From: Prinia subflava
Taxonomy: Eukaryota > Chordata > Aves > Passeriformes > Cisticolidae
Length of the DNA stretch: 64,000 bases
Reading direction: 5' to 3'
Assembly (NCBI RefSeq): GCF_021018805.1
Contig: NC_086248.1
Coordinates: 63,559,985 to 63,623,984 of the forward strand
Both the position numbers and the translations under genes were made by a program. Positions 1 through 15,700 of the stretch are shown here, piece by piece. The notes under the pieces were generated by a model that searched no databases, was not told the DNA's origin, and saw only the letters and a program-made list of their open reading frames with translations. Each line of letters begins with the position of its first letter. The stretch's first letter is position 1.

Positions 1-563
1 TACATTCACTTGTCATGATACCTTAGTTTACCCTGGTCGTGGGAAATCTGAAAGAAAGCTTGCTGAGGGGACTGGCAACACAGGGCCAGCTCCTGCACCA
101 CTGGGAACCAATGCAAAAGGCTGAATGAATTCAACAGTAACAGAATAATTTCTTTCCACGGATTTCCCATTTCCACCAAGCTGGAGGAACAACCCTATGC
201 AATTACCCATTTTCCAACTGGACATATTTCTCTGTCCTTTATGTCTCCCCACACCCTTCCTATAAACTGTATTACAACTATACAAAAAATAAACCCAAAT
301 CATTTTTAGCTGAACTTTACCCCACACATGGGATATATTGAAAGGCCATTAAATTGGCTTGCCTCCAACCTTCACAGAGATCTTGTCAGGAGGATTCTGG
401 TTTTAACAACATGTATATATACATATTAATATGTACACTGACAAAGAAGCTGCTCTTTCAGTTAGAAAAGAAATTAGATTTCATCACAGAATGAATCCTA
501 TAAAAAGATATGTAATAAAGTTGAAATACCCATAAAATAGCTATTACTAAAGCAAAGCTTTCG
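1..563 (-). other. HECA: HECA 3'UTR (partial)
   Basis: Sequence downstream of the HECA stop codon is AT-rich and has no competing gene. No AATAAA on the minus strand (TTTATT on the plus) was found between the stop and the window edge. The mRNA therefore probably continues past position 1, in line with the long 3'UTR of mammalian HECA. Confidence 0.7.
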
Positions 564-728
564 TCAATAAGCCTCCAAAACTTTAAATGAAGAAAATGGC
601 TTCACGAAGTGGTAGTCTAGATTTCCACAGTGAGGACACTGCTGGACGTTGCTGTATTCAGAGAAATACTGCATGCCAATCCGCACATCTATTACTGGCT
701 TCCCACAGTGCTTACAGTTCAGTCGAGC
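564..728 (-). CDS. HECA: HECA coding exon 4 (terminal)
   Basis: The acceptor TTCGCAG ends at 729. The exon encodes the last 54 residues, with CxxC pairs CKHC and CPHC and the conserved end SSFKVLEAY, then TGA at 566-564. Two CxxC pairs about 25 residues apart look like a zinc ribbon-type knuckle, although no named domain is claimed. Confidence 0.96.
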   Translation of the reverse strand, partial: ARLNCKHCGKPVIDVRIGMQYFSEYSNVQQCPHCGNLDYHFVKPFSSFKVLEAY

Positions 729-3700
729 CTGCGAAAAACAAAGAAACAAACAAAAAAACCTTTTTGAAATAACCACACTCCCCTCAGTTTCTCACCTGTG
801 GAAAAGAAGGTGCCAGAGGCAGTCCCCTGTCCTGCCAAGCAGGAGAAGGCGTCAGTCAGGAAAATAGCAGTAATGGGATGTGCTGCTAAGGACAGTCCTG
901 GACTGGGAACTCGCAGGCACACACCGTGCCTTCCAGATTAAAGACCACCACCAAATTCTGGGGAGTGGGTCACCTCCCACTTTGACTGACGGAAGGAGAG
1001 AATATCAAGGTTTATTTTGTGATGCTTAATCTCTGAATCAATTCCTCAATCTCCAGCACAAGAAGTGCTGTCTCAATAAATCATTAATGAAGTATTGAAG
1101 TGATGAGAGAAATTTCATTTTTACGCCATGCAATTCAATGTTTAGGCTGACGTTTGAACATCATCTATGAAATATATCAGCATTTTAATCTTTTGCCTTA
1201 ACAAATGTATAACTTGATCTACTTTATCAGCACAATACAGTATTGTGTCCCTTTAAGTGTCTATTTAAACATTTATGGCACATATCAGGTTATACAAACT
1301 AAATATCACTTCAACACACAAACTATTCTACAAAACCCAACTGAGAAAGGAACAATATCAACTGGGTGGATATGACAAATAATTCAAGGTCATAGGTGAG
1401 GAAGGACATAGATATTAATATTCAGCTGTTAGAAAAAAGTGAGACTACAGGAGAAATCTAGCTGAGAAACACAGCCTATCTGATACAAAGAAAGCAACAG
1501 GCAGCATGAAAGCTCAGCAAGCTCTCTGGAATACTCAAGAGAAGCACAAAGGATTTGAGACTGTAAAGAAGTTAAGGAGGGCAAATGAGCAGCGAGGGCC
1601 TGAGCTGCAGTGTAGTTTAACTTCACAGCCCAGTACACTAATGAAAGCTTCAGCTCTCCACTGAAAAGAACAGAAAGTATTGTCCAAGCCATCTTGATTT
1701 AAGGGATTTTCCTGGATGAGGAGAGTAGGAAATTATTAAAGTACTATCCCTGTTGAGATCACACTCAAAAAGAAACAAATCAACAGCTTCACTGCTATCT
1801 GCTCTGCTTGAAAAGCAGAAATTTTAAGAAATACAATCTACTAGGTTATGAATTTTTATGGAATTCATAACCAAAGTATTTTCTCCTTTACTACTGTCCA
1901 GCATATCAGCCAGGAATTAGTAATGTGACAATGGTTGCAGTTCATTATTCTATATGCAAATTTGTGATGTAGAATTAAATATTTTGAAGTAAGGCACGAA
2001 ATTACTCAAAATAAATCCAGAAAGTCAATTTGGAATTATATTATATACCATATTTAAATGTCATTCTTCTGTATGCAAAGAATCATCTGTAACAATCATG
2101 GTGAAACAATAATGCTTCTTATCTGGCAATCACAGTCACTGCAGCTAATGCTTTTGTAGTCAGTTCTTAAACCATGTACTGTCACACTGTCCATTAATCA
2201 TCTAATTCAGGCTCTTGTATAATGAGCTCTTAAATCTTTTTTTGTACATTCAAAAGAAGCAATTCAGATTTAGAGCTGCTGACTTTTACAAAGGTAGTAA
2301 AAGTCAGTATCAGTGCTTTCTTTACCTTTAGAAGTTCCTATTTTAAAAAAAGAGGTACAGCCTCAAGAGACACTAAATTTGGAGGTAATATATCAATCAG
2401 CCTGTAGTTATAATTGCTACCAATGTCACCTTAACCACCAGCAGCAATACCACTTGTCTTTTGAGCAACACGTTTTGGTAAATATGTTAAATTTAAAATA
2501 AACTGTCACTTTGCATATTGACAAAATGGTATTTGTACTCAGATGGCTTTAAAGTTTGCACATTACCATGCAGTGATCCCAGTTTGCATGGGTGCATCTC
2601 TGCATGCTCCTGTGCATACAAGCATCTGAAGCGAGCACTGAGTCACTCCCAAACAGATGTTTTTTTCACAGCCTCCTACCCCTACCTGGCACAGCAGAAG
2701 TGCTCTGTCCATCACAAGGACAATCCATTCTCTGGAATGCAAACAATCCTGCTGTCTACTCTGGAGAAGCCCCAGGCCTTGGATCTTCCTCTCTCAAGGC
2801 ACAGATTAGGTGAGCATGAACACAAAGTTGCTTCAGGCTGTGGTGGGTCAGTACCATCACCAGGGTCAGCCACAACAAAGATTAAGGAGAGATGACTAAT
2901 TTCCAAGAGATACAAAGACACTTTGTATCTCTCTGTTCCCTTGGTGCCTTTTCACTACAACTATGATAAAACACAATTTATGAACTAAAAAAAAATGGAA
3001 ACATGAAACATCGGCTCAAAATGTGGAATTATACCTGCCACTAGTGAAGCTAGTGATGAAGCATCAGATTTAATTATCAATTAATTTAAAGGGGGCTTTA
3101 TTTAAAAACAGAAGTGTATTAACCACTGACCCTTGCAATGACTTTAGTCGAGCTAGAGGCCATTACACCTCTTAAGACAAAGGGACAGACACCCATCAAC
3201 CCTCTTGTATTGTACTCATAGGTACAGGCCGGAAAAGAAGGACAGAAGGAGGAAAGGGAAAAAAGATACACAGCCTTGACTTCATCTAATCAGTTGGAAA
3301 TTCACCTTATGAGTCTTATGTGTGGTACTAACCTGACAACAAGGAGATGCTGCCAGAATATCGTAGGTATACATAGTTCCCAGCTGATGCCAGCTTCCAT
3401 CCCATCGGGACTTGCACTTAATGCAGATAATTTTGTGAACCCCTTCTAAGCAGTCTACACAAACAGCATAGAGGTGCATAAGCCTTCCTGTGGACAGAAA
3501 AGACACATCTTAAGGAGACAAAAAGAGAAGATTAAAACAGACATTTTCTGCAATGTGGTATCTGACCTTTAGTGATACAAATCACATCTTGGGTTTTTTT
3601 GTTCTTTATAAAGAGTGAAAGTTAAAGCAAAAAATACCTCTCTATAGGAAATACACAGGGCTTGACTGAAGCTATGCAGAACTCAGGAATTAGTCAGCAC

Positions 3701-6700
3701 CCTGCCCACTCTCCCTTACATCATTCGCTGGTAGGTCTTAGCAAAATATTTTGTAAAAGGAGTTGCTAAACCTCCAAGAAGAGATGCCAGGTTAAGCTGT
3801 AAGATCATCTGCTGTTTTTCCAAAACCAGAATATTGTCCTAGCTTCATCCCCACCTGACGTAAGAAGTAGAGAAGTGCTGAAGCTTATTAGCAAACTTGG
3901 CACAGATGCGTTTAACAACTTGCCAGTATCTTCCAGCAAAGAGGGAACCAACAACCTAATATTCCCCAAAGGAAAAAAACAACAGTCAGAAGAGCAAAAC
4001 TTTTTCACGTACTTTCTTCTGACTGTTCATTAACAAGTATATTTACATTATACATTGCACACACAAAGACTTAAACATATCACTCAGAAACTCAGAATAT
4101 ATTGAGCTCTATCATGACCTTAGACTCTGTATGCACAATGACTTTCAAAACCTGAGTTACATTTATTTCCATAAAAAACAAGTGGCTCAGACTTGGAAAT
4201 CAAGTATTTTCACTACATACACATGATTAAACTAACCAATGCAAAATCTAAGACCGACTTTCACAAAGAAACAAAATTTCTACATAAATAATAAAGATCT
4301 GGCACCTAGATTATGCCTGACTCGTAGTGACTAAATTTATTTGCAATTTAATAGTTGGCTATTGGAAGTGGCCTGACACTGAGTACTAATCCTGTAACAT
4401 ATCAGATTTTAGCACTGCTATGTAAGACAGAGCAAAGCAGTAGTGAAGTTACAGATCAGCAGTGAAACAGGACATGTGTTCCCCTTGGATTGCAATTTGT
4501 GCTCTTTAGCATCAAAGCACTGAACACATCACAACTAATTCAACAGACACACATCTTGTAACTGTTCTACAAAAATGGGAACAAAATATTAATAATTTAT
4601 GATTAGTCTATACCAGACACTTTGAAAATTAATAGTCTGTGGTTTTACTTGTTTTGGTTTTTAAGCCAACTATTTTAGAAAAACAAGAAAAAACAGATGC
4701 TTCTTAAAATATAAATACAAAATAGACTTGCTAGTGTGAGCTGGTAAAAATTGAGTTATTCTACACTGGCATGTTCAGCTCTAGAAAACATGATGGGATG
4801 AAACTAAAGTGTATATAATATACAGATAATATATATAATTAACTCTGTTCCTAAAGTGAACACTTGAGATTGGTGATGTTCAAACAACTCCACAGAAAGC
4901 AGTTGTGTTGAGCAGGACGATAATCCCCACATGACGTTCTGCAGTATTTCTGCACTTCAAAATACTACATTCCCCCACCACTTAATTTTCAGGATACTTC
5001 TTCCATAGGAAATGAGGCACCTGGTATCTTAAACATCCTTGAAGTAAAGTAAGTGATTTTATGTACTGAAAAGAAAATAACAGCCTCAAATAGCACCTTA
5101 CAGCTTAATTTCAAAGCTTCAAAGAGTACTTCTGGTAATAAACCATTTTACCCAGGACAAGGAAGCAAAAATTTTAACAATTAATTATTCACAGCAACTT
5201 GTCTGAAAAAGTTTTTCAGATATACTGTCCAACAGTTAAGAAATAATTAAGGTAAAAAAAAGTAATTTCACCGTTTCATTTGTAGTGACAAATGTTAAAG
5301 AACAATGAGTTTCACTATTACTGAATTTTACTTTTTGTGTTGATAAAACTACAAGCATATTGTGTGACTCCCCACCAAAGCAAATAAGCACAGTTATCTC
5401 ACATACATATATTCTGCTTATCCTGGAACTTTTCTGGCTTGTATATTTTCCTACCACTTTTTCTCCTTAAAGTACATCAGGCAAGACAGAAACAATAATG
5501 TTAGCATTAATACAGTTTAGTGACTTAGTGATTTAAGGAAAGAAAAAAAAAAAAATACAGAGTTTACCGAGCAAAGGTATGTTATATAACACATATTATG
5601 ACCATGCATGGGATACGATGTATTTTATTGAAAGGTGAGAAACTTTAATGTTATAACACCTCTGGTTAATCCCTTACCAACACACTTTTCAACAAATAAT
5701 TCTATGCTTTTGACCACCAGACTAGGAATACTTTCTCTGACTTATTTTAGCCATGCTTGCTGCCAGCAGGCTGCAGGACAGGCACATCTAGCCATGTACC
5801 ACCATGATCACTTAAATCTGGGCCACAGCTTCCAGGCAGAGCTAAAGCTCATGCTGGCCCACATTCATTTGTTTCCCTAGGAGGAAAAAAGAAACACGTG
5901 CTATGGTCTCAACTCATCTGAGAGCCAGGACATAATCAAAGCATGTGCAAGTTTGGAAATAAATCCAAAAGTCCAAATTAAGTCTAAAACCTTCACTACT
6001 ACACTGCTGCTTTAACACACCATATTAAAAGCTTACTTGTACTACATCCAACCTCTCCAGGCTGGTGTTAACGCAGCCTTTCCCTAAAGAAATAAAATAT
6101 ACTAAAGAAATAATACTTTGCTATAAAACAAAACTGATACTCTCCAGCCTGGAAGCAGATGAGAGGTACCTCACCCTCATCAGTGGTACAACTTTCACCC
6201 AGGCTGCAGCACAGCATGCTTAAATTGAAAAGGTTGTTTAAAAGGTTGATGTGCATCTTGGAGTAAAGTTTCCAAGAGATAAACGAGCATGCATAGGCTC
6301 CAGAACAGATTGTCTGGAAAACCTTCCCATGGTCTACCTAGAAATCAGATCAGAACTTGTTTAGTTGTAAGCCCAAACATAAGGCATGGATCTTTCCATG
6401 CAGCACCTTTTTGTAATTCCTTCTAAGTGTTTCAATCTGATCCACGTGAGTATTTTGGACATTACTTCAAGCTTTACAGAACTGCTTAAAAATGCAGAAT
6501 CGGCATGAAAACCTGTAATGGCAGGGACAGGGCACAGAAGGCAGTTCCACCATTTAATGAAACCTAGCATGACTGACAGACAACCTGTACCTTGAAGGTG
6601 ACAGGGAACATCATATTCAATCTCATCATGTCTCGATGGGCTAAGGAACAGCGTCCCGTCCACCAGCGGAAACTGTTCAAACACGGGCAGCGCCCTGTGG

Positions 6701-9700
6701 CACAGAGCACAGTTTACAACGTTCCTGTGGCTGGCACTGAGAGCAGCGAGGATGAACTTCCGAAGGTCCTCCCCCTGGCCCACCTGGGCATCGTCTTCCA
6801 TCCGCACGTGGAAAGTATTCAGCTTATGCCTGGGGATGTGAGTGAGCAGCTCAGACAGATCGAGCCTTCTCAGGAACTGCACGGGGCTATCAAAGTGTCC
6901 CGCTCTATGTGCTTGCAAGCCAGCTGCCCCGTAATCAAAATGTGCATTCCTGAACATGCCCCCACCAGCCATGTTCTTCTTATGGGGCTCCAGGTGAATG
7001 GCATTCTTCAAGAACTCTCCCAAGTACCGTGAGGAACGAGGGCCGCTGAAATGCGTGGGCGCGAGGATGGAGTAGCCGGTGGGCGGGGACTGGCCAGGAG
7101 AGACACAAGGCGAGCGAACGGCGTAGCTGCCACCCATGACACCCTTCTCCTGGGAGTTCTGCCTGTCCATGGAGTGCCTCCGCTGGACGTCATTGCTCAA
7201 GCCTTTCTGCGGCTTGTTGGCCGGCCTGCCTTTTTTGGCCTCCTCTGCTGACTCTGTCACGGACCTTCCCGTACTCTTCTCCAACACTGATTTCTTCTTC
7301 TTGTCATCCTGCATTCGCTTCACCTGGTACCAGTCCGTGTCCTTCTTCAAATGACCCTGCCCACACCGACAGGAGCAAAACCGAAAAGCCAGGTCGTATC
7401 CCTTCTTGGTCCACATGTTCTGGCGACACTGCTTTTCGTTCCAGCTCCGGGCTCTGCCAATGCAGTTGAACTGGACGAGGATGCTGCTTTCCCACTCGTA
7501 GAAGCACTGAAGGTGCATCCAAGTGCTGTAGGGACAATGCTCATTGTTGCATATAACCTTCTGGTAGTCATCCTTCTCCAGGTCCACTGGCCTTCCAAAG
7601 CTACAGATCAGTGGAGTAGCACAAGGGGCTTCTGTGGAAGGTAAAACAGATACATTAATAACTTAATGACCCCATTTATTGCAGTACTTTCTTTAAACAC
7701 GGTGACAAACACACGCAAGCTCTTACTAGCAACCTGTATTATTAAAGGGCCACAAGCACTAGCTCTGGGTCAGTGCAAAGAGCAGTATTTGCCAAAAAGA
7801 GGTAACCATGTGAAAGGAGATAAGGAAATGTACGAATAAAGAAACAAAATTACACTACAGTCTGTTTAATATTCACAACCAAAGCACCTCAGAAGCATTA
7901 GCCCTCCTCAAGCATTTGTGGATACCACTGCAAGGCCTTAAGAAGCAAGGAGAAAGTGTTGTGAATGTTTCTGGAGGGCTGCTTTGAAGTCTGAGAACAT
8001 GGAGAGAACACACAGAGATGTCTGTTTGAAAAACAAGTAAGCAATACAACTAAGTAAGCAAGTAAGCTCATCTTCGCAATCATGGGGAGAGGCAGGAATT
8101 GATTCTTTTTTTTTGGGACTAAGTAAGAGACAACACCTAGGGAGACAAGGAGGAGGAAGAGAACTTTGAAAAGCAAGACAAAGAGCTTACGTTCCTAGTA
8201 CAGAAAGGAGGGCCTTCATTACATTGCTTAGGCAAATACAGACTATATCACCACCACTCACCTTCTGGATAGCTAAATTTCACAAACTAAACAGTTCTGC
8301 AGCACAGACAGGTGAAAATATCCAAATGCAACACAGTATTTTTTCAGCAAAGTAGCAGCTTTGCTATATCCTTGAGCAAAGAACAGTTTACTTCAATTAT
8401 CTCATGGCAACAATATCAGCTTCTACACAAAAAAATGCTCTACAATAAAATGTTCTGCATTTATGAACCAATTACGTTTTCCAGTTCCTCACCAAAGTAC
8501 CACAGACTACATATGACTCCCAATGCTGGATCCTCTGTTGCAGCTGGGAGGCTCAAAAGGGATTGGAAATTCTCAACTGGAGTTCTTGTAAGAACTTTTT
8601 AGATGCTGTAGTGGGTTGACTTCCACCACTCAAGTATTACAAATATTTCTTCTCTGTATTTCTGTCTTCCTAACTCTTCCACTTCATCAGAAAGTACTGC
8701 TCCAACAGAGCTGTCAGGCCACCTTTTAACCTCTGTATGGCTGCTTTCAAATATTAGCAGGCTTCTTCAGGGCCCTCCATGGTCAAGCACTGCCCCATTC
8801 TGTCTAAAACACAGCAGGTGTGGTGGTTTCCTGAGGTTCCCTTAAAGTCTCAGCCACAGCCCCAGGACTTATGGCAGAGGCGCACAGAGCTTGAGGAGAG
8901 AGACTGCCATGACTGAAGTCTTTTAGTACCTAAAATTTCTATCTGATGAACAGGTAAATAAAACCCCACACTGTTGCATTGTTTTTAATCCCATTCTTAT
9001 CATTGCTTGCACAAATAACACAACATAACTTGCAGCAGAATGAGAGGTTTTATGCTGCTAGCTGTACTTTGACTCCCACTCTCAGTAAGAGACACACTAT
9101 CCATCATCACCTGTCCTACAGCAGTAATAGACAAATCAGATGCTCTACAACAAGATCTTTGCAGTGCTAGTGGTCCCAGCAAGTTTTTGGAAAAGGCTAT
9201 AAACAAACAAAATGTTCAAGGCTACCTTCAGTAATTTGAGATTACTGTAGTTGTTCAAACAAACTCACACTGAAGAAAGAGGCACAAATAGCACAGAAAA
9301 ACTTTCCTGAGCCATTCCCTGGAAGATGCCACAACCTTCACTTAATTTCTCTGTTTCTAATACCAGAAGTGGCACACTTGCAAGAAGAGCTCTTCTGCAA
9401 TGCCTTTCCTTCAGGGAATGGCCTATAAATTGCAAGTAAAACACATTCCCAAAAGCTTTCCTTTAAAGAAGAAAAAGCGTATTTCATTTCAAAATATGGA
9501 CTTTTCGGTCATTAAAAACAAATCAGTAAACTGGAGAGAACAGAGACAAGAGAGGCTTTCCCTAGAGACTCTGTGGAAGTTCCTTCTATACACGTGACAA
9601 ATATTTTATTGGTTGTCTCGCATCTCTGAAAAGCCCACTAAGAACATACAAGTCTGGAGATGTCTTTGAGAAGCAACAATTTTACTGGCTACCAGTGACT

Positions 9701-12700
9701 AATTTTTGTCCACTCTTTTACTGTGTGTTATTAAGTATAATGTTGCTATTATTTACTATAATGTTGCTGGCCAAGAGCCAGAAGTGAGTGATAACTTACC
9801 TGCCCTGAAACAAAATCTGTCAGTTTACCACTTCATAGAGTTTTCCCACCTATTCTCCCAGACTTCGATTCAAGTCACACTACCACAGCAAGCATCTCTG
9901 CAACGCTTTTCTTTGTTGCCAGTCTTTCTTTATCATATTTAAGGTCTGAAAGTACAGTTCAGAGTTACAGCATCCTTGTGCAGTTGACCTCAGAGAAGCC
10001 AGTTAAACTGAACACACAAGAGGCAAATCATCAGAAGTCAAATGTGAGGCAAGGTACTGGAGGCACCAGTATGAACAATTCTCACCTATGCATTTCCTTT
10101 ATGCGTCCATTTTGGTACACATTCCTTTCCACCATAGCAAGAAGGCAGCAAAAAAAAGAACATGCCACAAATCCACTTATGCTCTCACTGTGTTTCAGAG
10201 AGTAAATGTTCTAACAGTTCCAGGTATAATTATAGCTGACAGCTGAGAAAGTACTCCACAGACAAGTCTAGAATGGAATATAGACACTATACTTGTTTGT
10301 TCATCCATACCAGCATAGTTAACTGACTAAAAAAGGAAAGTGTTTCCTTGATTAGCCTTTGAACACGTTTTTGAGTTTGTATGCAAAAACATATGATCTC
10401 TAGCTCCCTGAGAAGTTTACAGACTCTTCACTATGTGGACAAAAAATGAAATTAATAAAATAAGTGACTGAAATACAAAAACCATCACCACAGCCCATGT
10501 ACTCCAAAGAATACATCTGCAATTACTTAATGATGATCATGTACTGGGTGTCTAGAGGCTAAAATAAAGGCAACTTTCAACAGACTTTTTTTCCCCTTTT
10601 CCTAGTCAGTCAATGGAAGTTCTGTGGAATGAGATCTTCTCCAGTTTCTCCTTAAGAACTTACAAATGCCAGATTACCTGAGGAACTTCCCACACAGCAT
10701 AACTACAGGCAAGAAAAGGCAAAGCTGCAAGTTCTGGACAGCGATGTCTTCTTCAACATTTAAGCTAAGTGGATGATTCCGGAGTTTTCACACATTCCCT
10801 CATCTAATCTGCAATCTACACAGTGTGAATTGACCGGTCACATAATCACCACAGCAAAAGCAGGTGTAGAGCAGCTGGAAGACAACAACAGAATTAACAA
10901 AAGCCTTCCATCATGCAAAAAACTCCAATGAACTGTTAAATGGCAGCACTGAGATGGCTTTGGAAAACATCATTGCTAAGAGGAGAAGCCGGTCTCTGCT
11001 CACCTCTTCTGGGGACTCATCTGACATTTCACTACTGTCACTGCAGCTGCAGAGGAACTACTCCAGAAAACAAACAGGTCTCTCTGCCATGTTGCCGTGC
11101 TTCACAGCACAGGTCATGCCAAGCTAGTCGATGCACCTGCTTTCCTTGACACAGATTTGTTTTTATCAAGTCTGCTGGTCTGGAGAAGGCCTTGATTAAA
11201 CTGCTGCAGTATTTCCACAATAGAAACTGAGAAGCCCAGCATGGCTAATTTAAGTGGTCTCAGTAGAAAGTTCTACTGCTTTCTGTAGTTCTTCAGTATT
11301 TAAGAAATTCCACTACCTGAAAAGCATGCAAAATCCTTAAGCCAACATTTGGGTTTGCCACACATTTCAAGTTCCAGCAGGTGCATCTGTACAAAACAGA
11401 TTGTACAGGACCAAACATCCCTTGCAGACTTCCCTGTACCCATGCCTGCTGCCAAACATAACCATGCCACATGTTCCTGCATAAAGAATAAATGAGAAAC
11501 AGAAAACAGCCATTTCTGTGCAATGTTCCCAGTTCATGGCAGTTCATGGCAACAGATATGCCTTAGAAGCAAAAGAGATTCATTCAGATCAGTATGGGAG
11601 CTACATTTTAGGTAATGTGAAGAGCTCTTCCCATCAATTCTCATCCTTAAAAGTGGTCTGGATTATTTAATCACCATTCTGTATATGAGACAGAGCACTT
11701 TTTTCAGTATTACAAAACTTTAAAAAATCTTGTTATCAAGCCCTTGTACTTCCCATAATTCGAAATAAATTTTGAGATATTCTTCAAGAAGTCAGAGCTA
11801 GAATCATTGTCCTAACATTTTATGATGACAGTGTTAATGATTACTGCCAAGAGAGATTATGATGGGAAGTAAATAGAAATTACATGGCCAAACTGCCCAT
11901 CCACACCTATAGCCCCAAACTGGTTTGTCACCCAAACATAATTTGCTTCCAAGTAGCTAACAGCTCAACAAGTTTCTGGTTTTCAAAGCTATGGAACTGA
12001 ACTTCAGAAAATGAAAGATTACATGGTATCAGAGCAACATCCAATCTCTCAGCAGCCCCTTCCAAAAGAATGGCAAAATAACGATAAAAGAATTTCTATT
12101 TAACTCTCAGTTTCAAGATAGGTTTCACAGCCTAAGAGAACAAAACAAGACAGCGTGCAGTTCTGTGTGGCAGAACAGCTTCAACGTAGGCTGTCAAGTT
12201 GCAACTACAAGTGCATGCTGCTTCTTTCAAGATGTTATGTTTCCACATAAAAAAATAAATGTTTTCTTACATTCCTCTGTAGTGATTTGGAACAGTGATT
12301 TTGAAAATAGTTGGAAGAAGCAGTACATAAATGTCTTCTGAAACAGAAATAATATACAGTATTCCAAACACGCATACATTTGTGCAAAGATAGCTCACTG
12401 TTTAAACAAGGTTGTGTTTTATGTTTGACAGAGCCACCATAAAATTACTTTTCTTTCAAAAATGAGAATATGACAGAAGACTGCAAGGAAGCTGGATTGG
12501 TTTGTTTGGCTTTTTCTCATTTTTTCTGTTCAGGTTTTTAAACATCCATAAAAGCCAGGAATAGGAATAGAAACAGAACATCTGAGAAATACCTCTTTCA
12601 ACAAAAAAAACATCCTCCCATGTGAAGTGGTTCTACCTTTTAATAAAAAAGGCAGTAAATGAAGACCACCCTTCCCATTTTATGACCCAAATGAAAGCAG

Positions 12701-15700
12701 CAGAACAACAGCTGCCTGAGGAACTTCCCTCTGGTGAAGTATATTAAGGAGAATGTTGTTTACTTGTGTTTACACACCCATCATAAAACCAAAGATGCAC
12801 CCAGCAAGCCAAATGCAATGATTCCATGGCTTCAGTTTCGTGACTGCTCTCATTTGTTCCAAGTCCTCAATGCAGATGCCTAAAGCAAAATTCGCTCTTC
12901 CCCTGCTATGCTCCCACATTATCCATTGTGTTAAGCACCAGAATTTTTCAGTCAGTGAACAGAAACAGATAATTATTTCCCATACTCGTCGGCACAGGTT
13001 TCAGCTCACTGCACAGATTTGCCATCTCTGGTAGAACTCAAGGGAGGTGTTAAACATGTGAGGCTGGGGGCAGAGGGAGAGGGAAGTGCGGTGGCGGCTG
13101 GACGAGACGGCCCTACTGTCATCTTAAAAAACTGTCAGGCAACAGTAGGTTGTTATGGATCTGGAAAAAGAAATTATCCCACAAAAAAGGGAAAGGTCTT
13201 AGCACCGGATTGATTGCAAGACGCTTACTATGGCTTGCTCTTGGTCTACTGTTACTCTAGCATCTCTCCATCTATGCCAAGGACACACTAGTTGCCATTA
13301 CCCAGGCCAGAAGGGTTCCTGTGGGACACATACCTTGCAAACCAGGCACTTTAACCTCTACCCTGCTTTCCCCCACACGCTGCTCTCTTCACAACCTTAC
13401 ACAGCTAGGAACTGTTCACTCTGCCAGCCTGAAGCAGAGCTGAGTCATTCCTGGGGAAGGCCACTCCCTACCAACCATCTGCATGAATCTTCTCAATTTC
13501 CTCTGCCATCAGCATAGCTTTACTTTAATTGAAGTGATACAATATTACTGCACTAATACCGTAATGCAGCTGTAGAAAATAAACCACTACCACCACAACA
13601 AAACAGACAGAAAGAGAAAATTTGAATTAAGTGTCTGATGTATTGCTTTGTTGAACCTTGTAATAAAATCTAATATTCCAAAGATTACCAAGGTGAGACG
13701 AAATAGAACTGGTTAAACAGTACAAAAAATATGGCAATAGAGAAATGATTGGCCACTTTCCTAAGACCGTAAGTGCAGCAGAAGAATGCAGTGAGAAAAA
13801 AATGTTTCACAAGTTGATCCAAAAGGCAGGCTTGGATCTTCAGTGCAGCAACAACAACAAACAGCTGACAAACAGTAAGAGAAGTCTTTCAAAACAGCTC
13901 AGCTCGGGTCTTTCGCTGGTAACACTCAGTGATGATCACTGATATCTCTTCAAAACTTCTTAAACTATCTTTGCCAAATGATCACGATGAAAGCTTCCAG
14001 GAGGATTCTCCAGCAGGGAAGGGACAAAAACAAGCCCGCAGTACCTGGTAAGCCACTTTTAACACAGGCTTTCTTCTGTGCCACAGGACTCCCTCACGCT
14101 CTTGGAAAGAGAAGCCAAGGCCAGCAGTCCATTCCCAGTGAGCAACACACAGAACCTCTGCCACTGCAATGAGGAGCTGTCTGGAGTCAGTCTGGCTGAT
14201 AGCTTTATGTCTATTAGCCCCGTACATACTGACATTGTCAGTAGGTGCCAACCCAGAGCTCAATCCTGCCCCCAAGCACCCCACAGTTGCAGGCAACACC
14301 TACTCTCAGAAGGGATTTAAGGAGAACAAAGCCATAAGCAGCCTGGCTCCTTCATGCTTTACCCCATGTGCAAGATGTCACTAGTTCTATTAAGTGAGTA
14401 GTAACATGAAGTGATCACCTTCCCCTAGAAAAGTTTTCAGGTAATTTGGAGCCACTAAACCCTGGTTCAGCTGAGAATTTAGGTGATGGGACTCCCAGAG
14501 GGCTCAGTAGCTGCTAGAAGCATCTCCATGCACTTCACTTACGCACTTCACACCTTGACCTCCAAGGCAATCTCTTAACAACAAAAAAATAAATTAAAAA
14601 AAAACCACCTAGCAACTTCACAGCAGCAGGAAAATATCACGGAAATCATGAAGGCTTAACTCATACCTGCCACATTAACACCTTCTAAATAACAGCACAG
14701 TCTGAGCTAATGCCTGTTTATGAAATCAGCAACTAGCATGTGATACAGTTATCTGCAGCTCTCATTCAACCACCCACTCCCAGCTCAACCATCACCTCAC
14801 TAAAGTAAGGCAGAAAATCAAGACTGAAACTATACAAGCTACGAAAGACAGGGACTTATATGTGCACAATAATTTTGTAGCTTGTTTACACAGCCATCTG
14901 TGCTCCAAGCTGAACCTACTGCCTACGCTGCTGAAACCCAACATAAGAATTAATATGGTCTTGTAGAAATCATAAATCACACCATAATCTGCACAATTAT
15001 CATCTAGCCAACTTAGCCAGTTTCTTTCCATTTAATATGTGTTGTCCAAATACGAAAAACAATCACAAACAAAAGCTTTGGCTTTTGCTTGGGATGTATA
15101 GACCCTCTCTGTATAGGAGAAATCTTGCCCTGGCTTGTGCAGTAACACCTGAATCTAACTAGAAATATCCCCAGAGAAAACTCCTAAGCCTCTACCTGCA
15201 TCCGTACCAGGACAACTATGCAACCCCAATACTGTTACGTGGACTCTGAATTGGTTGAACCAGGTCAGAAGACAATTGGTTTCCTGTGCCATAAGCAATC
15301 ATGCCCCAGCTAGGAAGACTCCTCAGCATCGTGTGATGCTCTTTCTGATCAATTCTATCATGGTGAATGCAGAGATTAGTGACTATCTCAAGACTGGTGA
15401 GGCTTAATGTGTTTTGAACATTGGCTGTTGCTTAGTCTGCACATGCATTGTCCCCATAGAAAAGCACTTGCACCATTAAACTCTCTCACTTTTGCCTTCC
15501 AAGATCTTTTAATAACTTGAACTGCTACAGAGAACTAACTTTGGTGCTTCAAGAAACAGTCATTCTAATAATAACTAAAGCAGACTCTACTGCACCTGCC
15601 CGAGCAAGTTTTGAGTGGCAAACTCCAACTCATGCTGGAAAGAGAGATAACTGTGGCATGCAGTAGATGCCCTAATGCCAAGCACAGATGTAAACACTGC

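Noticed and set aside
504..566. Stop-codon readthrough of HECA, as known for Drosophila headcase
   Set aside because: After TGA (next base C) the frame stays open for only 20 codons before TAG. The fly extension is long and follows a different stop codon, so there is no support for a functional extension here.
6592..7644. Plus-strand and alternative minus-strand frames over HECA exon 2
   Set aside because: These are shadows of the real coding exon, with no splice or homology support.
8610..8626. TGTAGTGGGTTGAC-like start reminiscent of some avian LTRs
   Set aside because: Only about 14 bases match and the following sequence does not continue the similarity; too short to call.
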